A stretch of 15,998 nucleotides of DNA from JBOGJI01 sp050747865 (lineage in GTDB: Bacteria; Acidobacteriota; Thermoanaerobaculia; Multivoradales; JAHEKO01): the NCBI GenBank assembly GCA_050747865.1, contig JBOGJI010000053.1, positions 1 through 15,998 of the forward strand, written 5' to 3'. Positions 1 through 7,713 of the stretch are shown piece after piece (the first letter of the stretch is position 1; every line of letters starts with the position of its first letter). The translations under genes were made by a program, and so were the position numbers. Under the pieces are notes generated by a model, which saw nothing but the letters and a program-made list of their open reading frames with translations, was not told where the DNA came from and did no database searches.

Positions 1-327
1 GAGTGGGGCGTACGCGCCGGCGGCCACATGCTCGGCGGCGGCGCCGGCGATCCGGGCAGCGTCGGCTTCCACGCCGCGCTGCTGCGGCCGCTGCGGGCCC
101 GCACCCGCGCCGCCGAGGACGGCGAGCCACTGCCCGCGGGCGGCGGCGAGCTTCCGGCCGGGATCGCCTGCGCCGCTCTGGGCTCTCTCGCTGTCTATGC
201 CGCTCTCTTCGCCACCGGTCTGGCACTCTACGGTCGCCCCCTCGCCGCCACACTCCTCGCCGTCCTCGGCCTCATCGCGGGGCTCGCCATCCATCGCCTC
301 TGGTCGCGCGCGTCGGCCACCGCCTGA
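1..327 (+). CDS. C-terminal part of an unrecognised membrane protein (5' end outside window)
   Basis: The frame is open from base 1 to the TGA at 325-327 and gives about 108 residues, so the start lies to the left of the window. The first half is Gly/Ala/Arg-rich and soluble-looking. The second half carries two hydrophobic stretches, roughly residues 53-73 and 77-96, each long enough to span a membrane, separated by a short LYGRP turn. The chain ends in an Arg/Ser/Ala tail. This is the pattern of the last two helices of a polytopic transporter; a sodium:solute symporter-like C-terminus is possible, but I do not recognise the family. The high G/C in third positions supports this frame as coding. 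The M14 peptidase gene starts 54 bp downstream on the same strand, so the two could be co-transcribed. Confidence 0.55.
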   Translation, partial: EWGVRAGGHMLGGGAGDPGSVGFHAALLRPLRARTRAAEDGEPLPAGGGELPAGIACAALGSLAVYAALFATGLALYGRPLAATLLAVLGLIAGLAIHRLWSRASATA

Positions 328-345
328 GCCGTTCCGGAGGACCGG

Positions 346-351
346 TACAAT
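346..351 (+). promoter_or_regulatory. Possible -10 element (TACAAT)
   Basis: The hexamer TACAAT lies 30 bp before the M14 peptidase ATG, in the only AT-containing patch of the 54-bp gap. It matches five of six positions of the sigma-70-type -10 consensus. No good -35 box is visible 16-18 bp upstream, so this may be a weak promoter, an activator-dependent promoter, or chance. Confidence 0.25.
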
Positions 352-381
352 CCGCCGGCACGCCCTGAGAAGCGGGGGACG

Positions 382-2040
382 ATGAAGAGATTCCTGACGC
401 TCGCAGCGCTGCTCACGGTGCCCGGCGGGTCGCAGGCCTGGACACCGGAGGAGCTCTGGGAGCTGTGGCCGCGGGCGCGAGTCGTGGAGGTGGCGGCGCC
501 ATGTCTCCGGCCGGACGAGCTCCAGCAGCGTCTCGTCGAGCTGGCGCGGCAGCACGAGGGAGACCTGACGCTCGAGGAGGTGGGCCGATCGGTCGAAGGT
601 CGCGTCATCTCCATGTTGACGCTGGGGCACGGCAGCCGCAGGGTGCTCCTGTGGTCGCAGATGCATGGCGACGAGCCGTCGGCCACGCCGGCGCTGCTCG
701 ACGTGGTCGACTTCCTGCTCGACCGCGCGGTGGAGGATCCGTCCGCGCGCCACATCCTCGACGAGCTGACGCTGCTGGTGGTGCCGATGCTCAACCCCGA
801 CGGCGCCGAGCGCTACGAGCGCCGCAACGCCCAGGGAATCGACATCAATCGGGATGCGCGGCATCTGGCCACCCCCGAGGGGCGGATCCTGAAGCGGCTG
901 CGCGACACCTACGAGCCGGTGCTCGGATTCAACCTGCACGATCAGAACCGTCGCACCATGGTAGGCGACACCGGCGTGCTGGCGAACGCCGCGGTGCTCG
1001 CGGTCGCCGGCGACCCGGAGGGGACGGTCACCCCGGGCCGCATGCGGGCGAAGCGCGCGAGCACCGCCGTCGCCGAGGCGGTGACGCCCTTCTTCCCCGG
1101 CGGCGTCGCCCGTTACGATGAGGACTGGAACCCTCGCGCCTTCGGCGACAACATCACCGCCTGGGGCACGCCCGTGGTCCTCATCGAGAGCGGCGGCCTG
1201 CCTCCAGGGCGCCCATTCACCGACCTCACGCGCTTCAACTTCGTGGCGCTGCTGCGGGTGCTGGAGGACTTGTCGCGAGACGATCTGAGCGGCCACGATC
1301 CGGGGATGTACGACGCCCTGCCCCGCAACCGCTCGGACGCCCGGGTGGACGTGGCGGTGCGCGGCGGACGGCTGCTGCAACCGGGCGCCGGACCGCCGTA
1401 TCGTGCCGATCTCACCTTCCTCCTGCACCGCGACGACCGCGACGTCGCGCAGTGCCGCGCGCGCGCCGCGACGGGCTCGGCGATCGCCGAGATCGGGGAC
1501 GCGCACCACCTGAGCGCCGAGCGGACGATCGACGCCGAGGGAGCCGTCCTGATGCCGCCGCTCCAGGCGGGTGTCCGCGGTTGGCGGGCCCGGCGGTGGT
1601 TGACCGCCGCCACCCTCGAGAACCTGGCGCGGCTCGGCGTGTCCCGCGTGTTATGGCAGGTGTCGGTGCGGCGGCTGGCCGCGGCGCAGGATCACGCGGC
1701 GGCGGTGACCGCCGATGGACGCGCCGCGCTCGACGCGGTGACCGGGGAACGACGACTGCCGCACCTCCAGCTCGACGAGCCGCCCATCACCGGAGAGGTG
1801 CGCACCCTGTCGGATCTGCTCGCCGCCCTGCTCGGCCCCCGACGCTGGCAAGATGAGTCGCGACGGCCGCTCCGTGAGACGCTGCGGCGGCTCTGGAGCG
1901 GCGGGAGCGAGGCGGCCGGTGCTCCGGTTCTCGAACGGGGCCGGCCGGCGTCGTTTCTCATGATCGAATCACCGCTCGATGAAGCCGCCCTGCTCGCCAT
2001 CTGGATCGACGGCGTGGAAGTCTGGCGGGCGGGATCGTGA
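382..2040 (+). CDS. Secreted M14-family zinc carboxypeptidase
   Basis: The 552-residue product starts with a type I signal peptide (MKRF, a hydrophobic core, then SQA at 17-19), so it should be exported. The M14 metallocarboxypeptidase signature is complete: zinc ligands His95 and Glu98 in MHGDE, NPDG at 138-141, substrate-binding Asn156-Arg157 in DINRD, third zinc ligand His186 in NLHD, and catalytic Glu269 in LIESGG. The catalytic domain covers roughly residues 45-300; the remaining ~250 residues form a C-terminal region I do not recognise. The ATG is supported by the purine-rich GCGGGGGAC just upstream. The stop overlaps the GTG start of the NagZ-like gene. Because it is coupled to peptidoglycan glycosidases, I infer that it trims stem peptides; E. 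coli MpaA, an M14 enzyme, cleaves the gamma-D-Glu-mDap bond. General protein digestion is the alternative. The family is secure, the substrate is not. Confidence 0.88.
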   Translation: MKRFLTLAALLTVPGGSQAWTPEELWELWPRARVVEVAAPCLRPDELQQRLVELARQHEGDLTLEEVGRSVEGRVISMLTLGHGSRRVLLWSQMHGDEPSATPALLDVVDFLLDRAVEDPSARHILDELTLLVVPMLNPDGAERYERRNAQGIDINRDARHLATPEGRILKRLRDTYEPVLGFNLHDQNRRTMVGDTGVLANAAVLAVAGDPEGTVTPGRMRAKRASTAVAEAVTPFFPGGVARYDEDWNPRAFGDNITAWGTPVVLIESGGLPPGRPFTDLTRFNFVALLRVLEDLSRDDLSGHDPGMYDALPRNRSDARVDVAVRGGRLLQPGAGPPYRADLTFLLHRDDRDVAQCRARAATGSAIAEIGDAHHLSAERTIDAEGAVLMPPLQAGVRGWRARRWLTAATLENLARLGVSRVLWQVSVRRLAAAQDHAAAVTADGRAALDAVTGERRLPHLQLDEPPITGEVRTLSDLLAALLGPRRWQDESRRPLRETLRRLWSGGSEAAGAPVLERGRPASFLMIESPLDEAALLAIWIDGVEVWRAGS

Positions 2041-4973
2041 CCGGCGTCGAGCCGCGCGCGCGACGGGGGTCGACGTTCAGAGCTCGGCGGCGCGGCGCGG
2101 CAGCGGCGACGTTGCTGACATTCTTGGCCGTGGCAGCATGTCGAGAGCCCGGCCGGGAGGTACCGGCGCCGGACGTGAAGACCGAAAGGGGCTATAGGTT
2201 GCGTGAGCTGACGTCGGCGGATCGTGAGTGGATCGACTCGACCCTGGCGGAGATGGATCTGGCCGCCAAGGCGGCGCAGCTCGTTTTCGTCCGCGCCAGC
2301 GGGATGCCCCGCCACCATGGAGATCCCGAGACCCGCAACCTGCTGCGACTGGTGCGCGACCTCAAGGTGGGCGGGGTGGTGATCTTCCAGTCCGAACGCG
2401 ACACCGTGGCGCCGCTGCTCAACCGGCTCCAGCGAGCCGCCGCGGTGCCGCTGCTGGTCGCCGGCGACTTTGAGCGCAGCCTGGCTTTCCGCATCCCCCG
2501 GGGGACGGTGTCGCTGCCGTACGCCATGGCCGTGGGCGCCACCAGGTCGGAGGCGGCGGCGCGCTTCACCGGCGAGGTCGCCGGCCGCGAGGCGCGCGCC
2601 CTCGGGGTCCATTGGGTGCTGGCACCGGTCGTCGACGTCAACAACAACCCCGCCAACCCGGTGATCAACCTGCGCTCCTACGGCGAGGACCCCGAGCTGG
2701 TCGCCCGCATGGCCTCCGCCTTCGTTCAGGGTGTGCACGAAGGCGGCGCCTTGACTTCGGCGAAACATTTCCCCGGGCATGGCAACACGGGGGTCGACAG
2801 CCACCTGGATCTGCCGGTCCTCGCGGCCGACCGCCGGCGGCTCTCTGAGCTCGAGTGGGTGCCGTTCCGGAGCGCGATCGACGCCGGCGTGGACAGCGTG
2901 ATGGTCGCCCACGTGGCGGTGCCGGCGATCGATCCCTCCGGCGCCCCCGCGACCCTCTCCCCCGAGCTGACCGGGCAAGTGCTGCGCGGCGAGCTGGGGT
3001 TCGACGGCCTCATCGCCACCGACGCTTTGGAGATGGCCGGGATCCGTCCGGCGTGGACGGGAGAGGCGGCGGTGCGGGCGCTCAAGGCGGGCGCCGACGT
3101 GCTGCTCCTGCCCGACGACCCGCGGGTCGCCGTGTCGTCGGTGGTCCGCGCGGTCGAGGAGGGCCAGCTCGACGAAGAGCGCATCGACGCCTCGGTCCGG
3201 CGCCTGCTGGAGGCCAAGGCGCGGGTCGGCATGCACGAGGAGCGCCTGGTGGCCGAGCGGGCGGTCGACCTGGAGGTCGGGCGCCCCGACGACGTAGCCC
3301 GCGCCGTGCGGATCGCCGGCGACGCCATCACTCTGGGCCGCAACGAGGGGAACGTCCTGCCGCTGCGGGCGGAAGGTCCTCTGCGGCTGCTGCATCTGGA
3401 GCTGTCCACGCAACCGCGCGACGCCGTCGCCTGGAAACCGATGGAGGACGAGCTCGAGGCCCGGCGCCTGCCCGTGACGACCCACCGACTGGGACCGGAC
3501 GTCTCCCCCGAGACCCAGCGTCGGATCCTCGACGAGGCCGGCAAGGCCAGCCACGTCCTGGTGTCGGCCAACGTACGCGTGAGCCCCGACGCGCAGACGC
3601 CGGCGCTCGCGGCCGCTCAGGCCCGCCTGCTGCAGAGCCTGCTGGCGACGGAGATCCCGATCGTCTTCGTCTCCTTCGGCAGTCCCTACGTGCTCGCCGA
3701 GCTCCCCGAGCTGGACGTCTATCTCTGCACCTTCGGCTTCACCGAATCCAGCCAACGGGCCGCCGTGGCGGCGCTGCTCGGGGAGATCGACGTCGGCGGC
3801 AAGCTCCCGGTCACGCTGCCCGGCCTGTATCCCTACGGCCACGGCTTGGAGCTCGGTCGCCGGCAGATGACCCTGGCCCCCGCGCCGCCCGAGGCCGCCG
3901 GCTTCCGGGCCGACGCCATGCGCGGAGTCGATGCCGTGGTGCAGGGCTTCGTCGATCGCGAGGCCTTCCCGGGCGCCGTGCTGGCGGTCGGCCGGCGGGG
4001 ACAGCTCGTGCACCTGCAACCGCTCGGCAAGCTCTCTTACGCCGCCGATGCGCCGGCGGCGACCGCGAGGACGATCTACGACCTGGCCAGCCTCACCAAG
4101 GTGGTCGCCACCACGACCATGGCCATGATCCTCGTCGATGAGGGCCGACTGGATCTGGACAAGCCGGTGCGGGACTTCCTGCCTCGCTTCAGCGGCGAAG
4201 GCAAGGAGAAGGTCACGGTCCGCCATCTGTTGACCCACTCGTCCGGGACGGACTGGTGGGCACCTCTGTATGAGGAGCTGGAGGGCAAGGCCGCATTCCT
4301 GGAGCGCATCCAGGCGATGCCTCTGGTCTACGAGCCGGGGACGAAGTCGGTGTACAGCGATCTGGGCATCATCCTGCTGTGGGAGATCCTGGAACGGGTT
4401 GCGGGTGAGGAGCTCGAGTCGTTCGTGCGGCGGCGGGTGTTCGAGCCGCTGGGCATGCACGACACGATGTACCGCCCGCCTGCCGAGCTGCGCGACCGCA
4501 TCGCGCCCACCGAGCGGGATCCGTGGCGCGGCCGGCTCGTGCACGGCGAGGTGCACGACGAGAACGCCTACGCGCTCGGCGGCGTGGCTCCCCACGCCGG
4601 GCTCTTCGGCACCGCCGGCGATCTGGCGCGCTTCGCGCAGATGATCCTGAACGGCGGCGTCTTCGAGCACCACCGCATCGTCTCGCGGCAGACCGTCGAG
4701 ATGTTCACCCGCCCCGCCGGGGCCCCGGACTCGACCCGCGCCCTGGGATGGGACACGAAGTCTCCCGAAGGCTCCTCCGCCGGGGATCTCTTCTCCCCCC
4801 GCTCCTTCGGACACACCGGCTTCACCGGCACCTCCATGTGGATCGACCCCGACCGCGAGCTGTTCGTCATCCTCCTCACCAACCGCGTGCACCCCAGCCG
4901 CGAGAACCAGCTCATCCGCGAAGCGCGGCCCGCGGTCGCGGACGCCGTAGTGCGTGGGCTCGTCGTGCCGTGA
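2037..4973 (+). CDS. nagZ: NagZ-AmiE fusion lipoprotein: GH3 beta-N-acetylglucosaminidase plus beta-lactamase-fold serine hydrolase (muropeptide amidase candidate)
   Basis: The 978-residue protein starts at a GTG sharing bases with the previous stop (GTGA). That start gives an Arg-rich n-region, a hydrophobic core and a lipobox ending in Cys35; Arg at +2 suggests outer-membrane sorting by E. coli rules. Residues ~60-400 are a GH3 barrel with the NagZ-specific motif KHFPGHGNTGVDSH (243-256, including Asp254 and His256) and catalytic Asp329 in ATDALEM. Residues ~425-605 resemble the second GH3 domain found in B. subtilis NagZ. Residues ~625-975 are a class C beta-lactamase/PBP4*-type domain with Ser685-LT-Lys688, Tyr773-Ser-Asp and His926-Thr-Gly. 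In B. subtilis, NagZ and AmiE are separate neighbours: the first releases GlcNAc, and the second, of this same fold, removes peptides from MurNAc. I infer the same two steps here in one chain. D,D-carboxypeptidase or esterase activity remains possible for the C-terminal domain. Confidence 0.9.
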   Translation: MTGVEPRARRGSTFRARRRGAAAATLLTFLAVAACREPGREVPAPDVKTERGYRLRELTSADREWIDSTLAEMDLAAKAAQLVFVRASGMPRHHGDPETRNLLRLVRDLKVGGVVIFQSERDTVAPLLNRLQRAAAVPLLVAGDFERSLAFRIPRGTVSLPYAMAVGATRSEAAARFTGEVAGREARALGVHWVLAPVVDVNNNPANPVINLRSYGEDPELVARMASAFVQGVHEGGALTSAKHFPGHGNTGVDSHLDLPVLAADRRRLSELEWVPFRSAIDAGVDSVMVAHVAVPAIDPSGAPATLSPELTGQVLRGELGFDGLIATDALEMAGIRPAWTGEAAVRALKAGADVLLLPDDPRVAVSSVVRAVEEGQLDEERIDASVRRLLEAKARVGMHEERLVAERAVDLEVGRPDDVARAVRIAGDAITLGRNEGNVLPLRAEGPLRLLHLELSTQPRDAVAWKPMEDELEARRLPVTTHRLGPDVSPETQRRILDEAGKASHVLVSANVRVSPDAQTPALAAAQARLLQSLLATEIPIVFVSFGSPYVLAELPELDVYLCTFGFTESSQRAAVAALLGEIDVGGKLPVTLPGLYPYGHGLELGRRQMTLAPAPPEAAGFRADAMRGVDAVVQGFVDREAFPGAVLAVGRRGQLVHLQPLGKLSYAADAPAATARTIYDLASLTKVVATTTMAMILVDEGRLDLDKPVRDFLPRFSGEGKEKVTVRHLLTHSSGTDWWAPLYEELEGKAAFLERIQAMPLVYEPGTKSVYSDLGIILLWEILERVAGEELESFVRRRVFEPLGMHDTMYRPPAELRDRIAPTERDPWRGRLVHGEVHDENAYALGGVAPHAGLFGTAGDLARFAQMILNGGVFEHHRIVSRQTVEMFTRPAGAPDSTRALGWDTKSPEGSSAGDLFSPRSFGHTGFTGTSMWIDPDRELFVILLTNRVHPSRENQLIREARPAVADAVVRGLVVP

Positions 4974-6277
4974 TCGGCAGTCGATTGCGGGCGCCGGTTG
5001 GCGTCGTTCCCCGCCTTGTCGGCCAGCTGAGTTTCTCCCTGGCGATCATCTTGACGATGGCCGCGGCTTGTGGCGGTCCCTCGGGGTCGCCTGCTCCGAG
5101 TCCGGAGTCTGTGCCTGCTGTGCGAGTCGGACTGGAGCGTGTCGCCGACGGGGACGTCCACGTACTGGCTGGAAAGCGTGTCGGCCTGATCGCTCATGCC
5201 GCGTCGGTGACGGCGGATGGGCGGCACGCGATCGACGTGTTGCGCAACGCCGGCGTGGAAGTCGTGCGGTTGTTCGCGCCCGAGCACGGTCTGCGCAGCC
5301 GGGCCGCGGCAGGCGAGCCGTTCGACGCCGATCGCGACCCGGTATCCGGGCTGCCGGTGGTGAGCCTGTACGGCGACCGGCGCAAGCCGACGCCCGCCGA
5401 CCTCGCGGGGCTCGACGCCCTCGTCTTCGACCTCCAGGACGGGGGCGTGCGCTTCTACACCTACGTGAGCACCCTGATCCTGGCCGTGGAGGCGGCGGCG
5501 GAGGCCGGGCTCGAGGTGGTGGTGCTAGACCGCCCCAATCCGCTCGGCGGCCAGCGGGTGGAAGGTCCGGTCAGCGTTCCGCGCGACGTCGTGCCGGCGA
5601 GCTTCTTGAACCTGGCGCCGGGGCCGCTGGTGCACGGGATGACCGTGGGTGAGATGGCCCGCCTGGTGAACGACCGGTTGCCACGGCCGGCTCCGCTCGA
5701 GGTCGTCGCCATGGACGGGTGGGGACGCGACATGGTGTGGACCGACACCGGGCTGCCCTGGGTGCCCCCCTCGCCGAACCTGCGCAGCGCCGAGGCCGCG
5801 CTGGCCTACCCGGGGGTGGCGCTGCTGGAGGCGACGAACGTGTCCGAGGGCCGCGGGACCACGGCTCCCTTCCTCCGCTTCGGCGCCCCGTGGCTCGATC
5901 CGGAGACGGTGTCGATCCTGGAGCCGGGCTTCGCGATGCGACCGTCCACCTTCACCCCCCGCGGCTCGGAGGCGGCGCCCTCACCGAAATACGCGGACGA
6001 GGCGTGCCGCGGCTTTTCCGTCCAGGTGACCGACCCGCTCGCCGCGAGCCCCTACCATTTCGGCATCGCCCTGTTGCATCGGCTGCAGCTCGAACCGGGC
6101 TTCGCGTGGCGCGACGCCGGCGACGCCCTGACCCGCCTCTTGGGCACGCCGCGGGTCTATGAGCAGCTCACGTCGGGCGCGGCGGTGGAAGCCATCCTCG
6201 CCGCCGACCTCGACGACCATGCGGCCTGGCGCGACGCCCGACGCCCCTATCTCCTCTACCACCGCTCTGACCGCTGA
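4970..6277 (+). CDS. namZ: NamZ-like exo-beta-N-acetylmuramidase lipoprotein (DUF1343/GH171)
   Basis: GTG at 4970 overlaps the upstream stop (GTGA) and gives 435 residues with a lipoprotein signal whose lipobox is MAAAC (Cys34). The rest matches the DUF1343/YbbC family over its full length: GKRVGLIAHAASVT (68-81), PEHG (104-107), QDGGVRFYTY (156-165, usually QDVGxRFYTY), DRPNPLGG (187-194) and ATNVSEGRGTT (288-298). B. subtilis NamZ, the founding GH171 enzyme, removes MurNAc from the non-reducing end of peptide-free glycan and works alternately with NagZ. Its position directly after the NagZ-AmiE fusion reproduces the amiE-nagZ-namZ set of Bacillus. The open frame continues upstream inside the previous gene, but only the GTG start yields an export signal. 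The 3' end overlaps the convergent symporter gene by 22 bp. Confidence 0.92.
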   Translation: MIGSRLRAPVGVVPRLVGQLSFSLAIILTMAAACGGPSGSPAPSPESVPAVRVGLERVADGDVHVLAGKRVGLIAHAASVTADGRHAIDVLRNAGVEVVRLFAPEHGLRSRAAAGEPFDADRDPVSGLPVVSLYGDRRKPTPADLAGLDALVFDLQDGGVRFYTYVSTLILAVEAAAEAGLEVVVLDRPNPLGGQRVEGPVSVPRDVVPASFLNLAPGPLVHGMTVGEMARLVNDRLPRPAPLEVVAMDGWGRDMVWTDTGLPWVPPSPNLRSAEAALAYPGVALLEATNVSEGRGTTAPFLRFGAPWLDPETVSILEPGFAMRPSTFTPRGSEAAPSPKYADEACRGFSVQVTDPLAASPYHFGIALLHRLQLEPGFAWRDAGDALTRLLGTPRVYEQLTSGAAVEAILAADLDDHAAWRDARRPYLLYHRSDR

Positions 6278-7713
6278 TGTCGCGGCCATAGGTAACTCGC
6301 GACGAAGCCTGCGGCGAAGGTGCTGAGGGAGCCGACCAGTGCGTACCAGGGCCAGGCGAGGGGGGTGAGGAAGAAGATGGCGGTCATGGATGCGAGGCCG
6401 ACGAGCAGCCCGGCGAGCGCGGCGCGCTGGCCGACGCGCGGCGCGTAGAGGCCGAGGAAGAAGACTCCGAGCACGATACCGGTAGTGAAGGCGGCGATGC
6501 CGAGGACGCTGCTGACGACAGTGCCTTTCAGCCACTGGCCGCCGATGCCGACACCAATCTGCACCACGCCGAAGAAGACGGTCAGCCAGCGGGTGACCCG
6601 GAGCTTGCGCCGTTCCTCGCCGGCCCGCTCGCCGAGCAGCGGGAAGTAGAGGTCGTTCGCCGCCGCCGTGGCGCAGGAGTTGAGCGAGCTCGACAGCGTC
6701 GACATGGCGGCGGCGAAGATGGCGCCGAGCAGCAGGCCGACGACGCCGACCGGCATCTCCCGCAGGATGAAATGCGCGAACACGCGGTCGGGCCGATCGA
6801 ACGCGGCCTCCGGCGGGAAGAGCTGGTAGAAGCACCAGAGCCCGACACCGATCAGCAGGAAGAGCGCGAACTGGGCGAGCACCACGAAGCCGCCGACCCA
6901 CAATGCCCTCCGGGCCTGCGGCAGCCCCCTGGCGCACAGATAGCGCTGCACCATCAACTGGTCGACCCCGTGCGAGCCCAGCGTGATGAAGATCCCTCCG
7001 ACGAGGCCGGCCCACAGCCCGTACGGCTCGCTCCAGTCGAGGGTCAGGTCGAAGATGCGCAGCTTGCCGGCCGCCTCCCCCATGTCCACCATCTGGCTCC
7101 AGCCCCCCGGCAGCCGGTCGAGCAGCAGCCAGAACGCGACCAGGGCCCCGCCGATGTAGACGACGAACTGCATGAGGTCGGTCCACAGCACCGCCCGCAT
7201 ACCGCCGAGGGCGCAGTAGAGGATCGTCGCCGACCCCAGGGCGACGACTGCCCAGTGCATGGGGATGCCGGTCATCTCCTGGAGCACGATGGCGGTGAGG
7301 AACAGCCGCAGCCCGTCGGCCAGGCTCCTGGTGACGATGAACAGCGCCGAGGCGGCCTGTTTGGTGGCCCCTCCGAAGCGCTGGTGCAGCACCTCGTAGG
7401 CCGTGTAGATCGAGCCCCGGAAATACTGAGGCAGGAGGAAGAAGGCGACGGCGAAGCGGCCGAGGAGAAAACCCAGCGGGATCTGCAGCCAGGTGAGGTC
7501 GCGGCTCCAGGCGAAACCGGGGATGGAAAGGAAGGTCACGGTGCTGGTCTCGGTAGCGACGATGGAGACCAGGATCAGCCACCACGGCAGATTGCGGTCG
7601 CCGACCATGAAGTCGCTGACCGTGCGCAGACCGCGCCCTATCCACAGGCCGAGCGCGACGACTGCCGCCAGGTACGCGGCCAGGATGAGCAGATCGGCGC
7701 CGCCGACGTTCAC
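6256..7713 (-). CDS. Sodium:solute symporter (SSS family), candidate amino-sugar/MurNAc importer
   Basis: The 485-residue product is hydrophobic throughout, with about 12-13 predicted membrane helices. SSS family marks are present: a first helix LLILAAYLAAVVALGLW, then FMVGDRNLPWW, the ATETSTVTFLSIPG stretch (53-66) typical of the first sodium-site helix, SIYTAYEVLHQRFG, and the AAMSTLSSSLNSCATA segment of the late sodium-coordinating helix. The start is the GTG at 7713-7711, which overlaps the TGA of the nagB-like gene; the family N-terminus begins there, although the frame stays open much further upstream. As the last gene of a kinase-deacetylase-deaminase operon it most likely imports GlcNAc, MurNAc or small muropeptides with sodium, in the role that MurP (PTS) plays in Bacillus. 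Sialic-acid and sugar transporters share this family, so the substrate rests on context only. Confidence 0.88.
   Translation of the reverse strand: MNVGGADLLILAAYLAAVVALGLWIGRGLRTVSDFMVGDRNLPWWLILVSIVATETSTVTFLSIPGFAWSRDLTWLQIPLGFLLGRFAVAFFLLPQYFRGSIYTAYEVLHQRFGGATKQAASALFIVTRSLADGLRLFLTAIVLQEMTGIPMHWAVVALGSATILYCALGGMRAVLWTDLMQFVVYIGGALVAFWLLLDRLPGGWSQMVDMGEAAGKLRIFDLTLDWSEPYGLWAGLVGGIFITLGSHGVDQLMVQRYLCARGLPQARRALWVGGFVVLAQFALFLLIGVGLWCFYQLFPPEAAFDRPDRVFAHFILREMPVGVVGLLLGAIFAAAMSTLSSSLNSCATAAANDLYFPLLGERAGEERRKLRVTRWLTVFFGVVQIGVGIGGQWLKGTVVSSVLGIAAFTTGIVLGVFFLGLYAPRVGQRAALAGLLVGLASMTAIFFLTPLAWPWYALVGSLSTFAAGFVASYLWPRHQRSERW

Noticed and set aside
2037..3900. GH3 beta-glucosidase or xylosidase
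   Set aside because: The KHFPGHGxxxxDSH motif is specific to the NagZ branch of GH3.
1692..4892. A very long open frame (over 1000 codons) on the minus strand opposite the M14 and NagZ-AmiE genes
   Set aside because: Its translation is His/Arg/Gln/Gly-rich with no recognisable domain, and the plus strand carries complete catalytic motifs throughout. It is a shadow caused by high GC content.
3900..4973. Reading the C-terminal domain of the fusion as an antibiotic-resistance beta-lactamase
   Set aside because: The SxxK, YSD and HTG motifs belong to the broad serine-hydrolase fold, and the fusion to NagZ next to NamZ fits AmiE-type muropeptide processing better.
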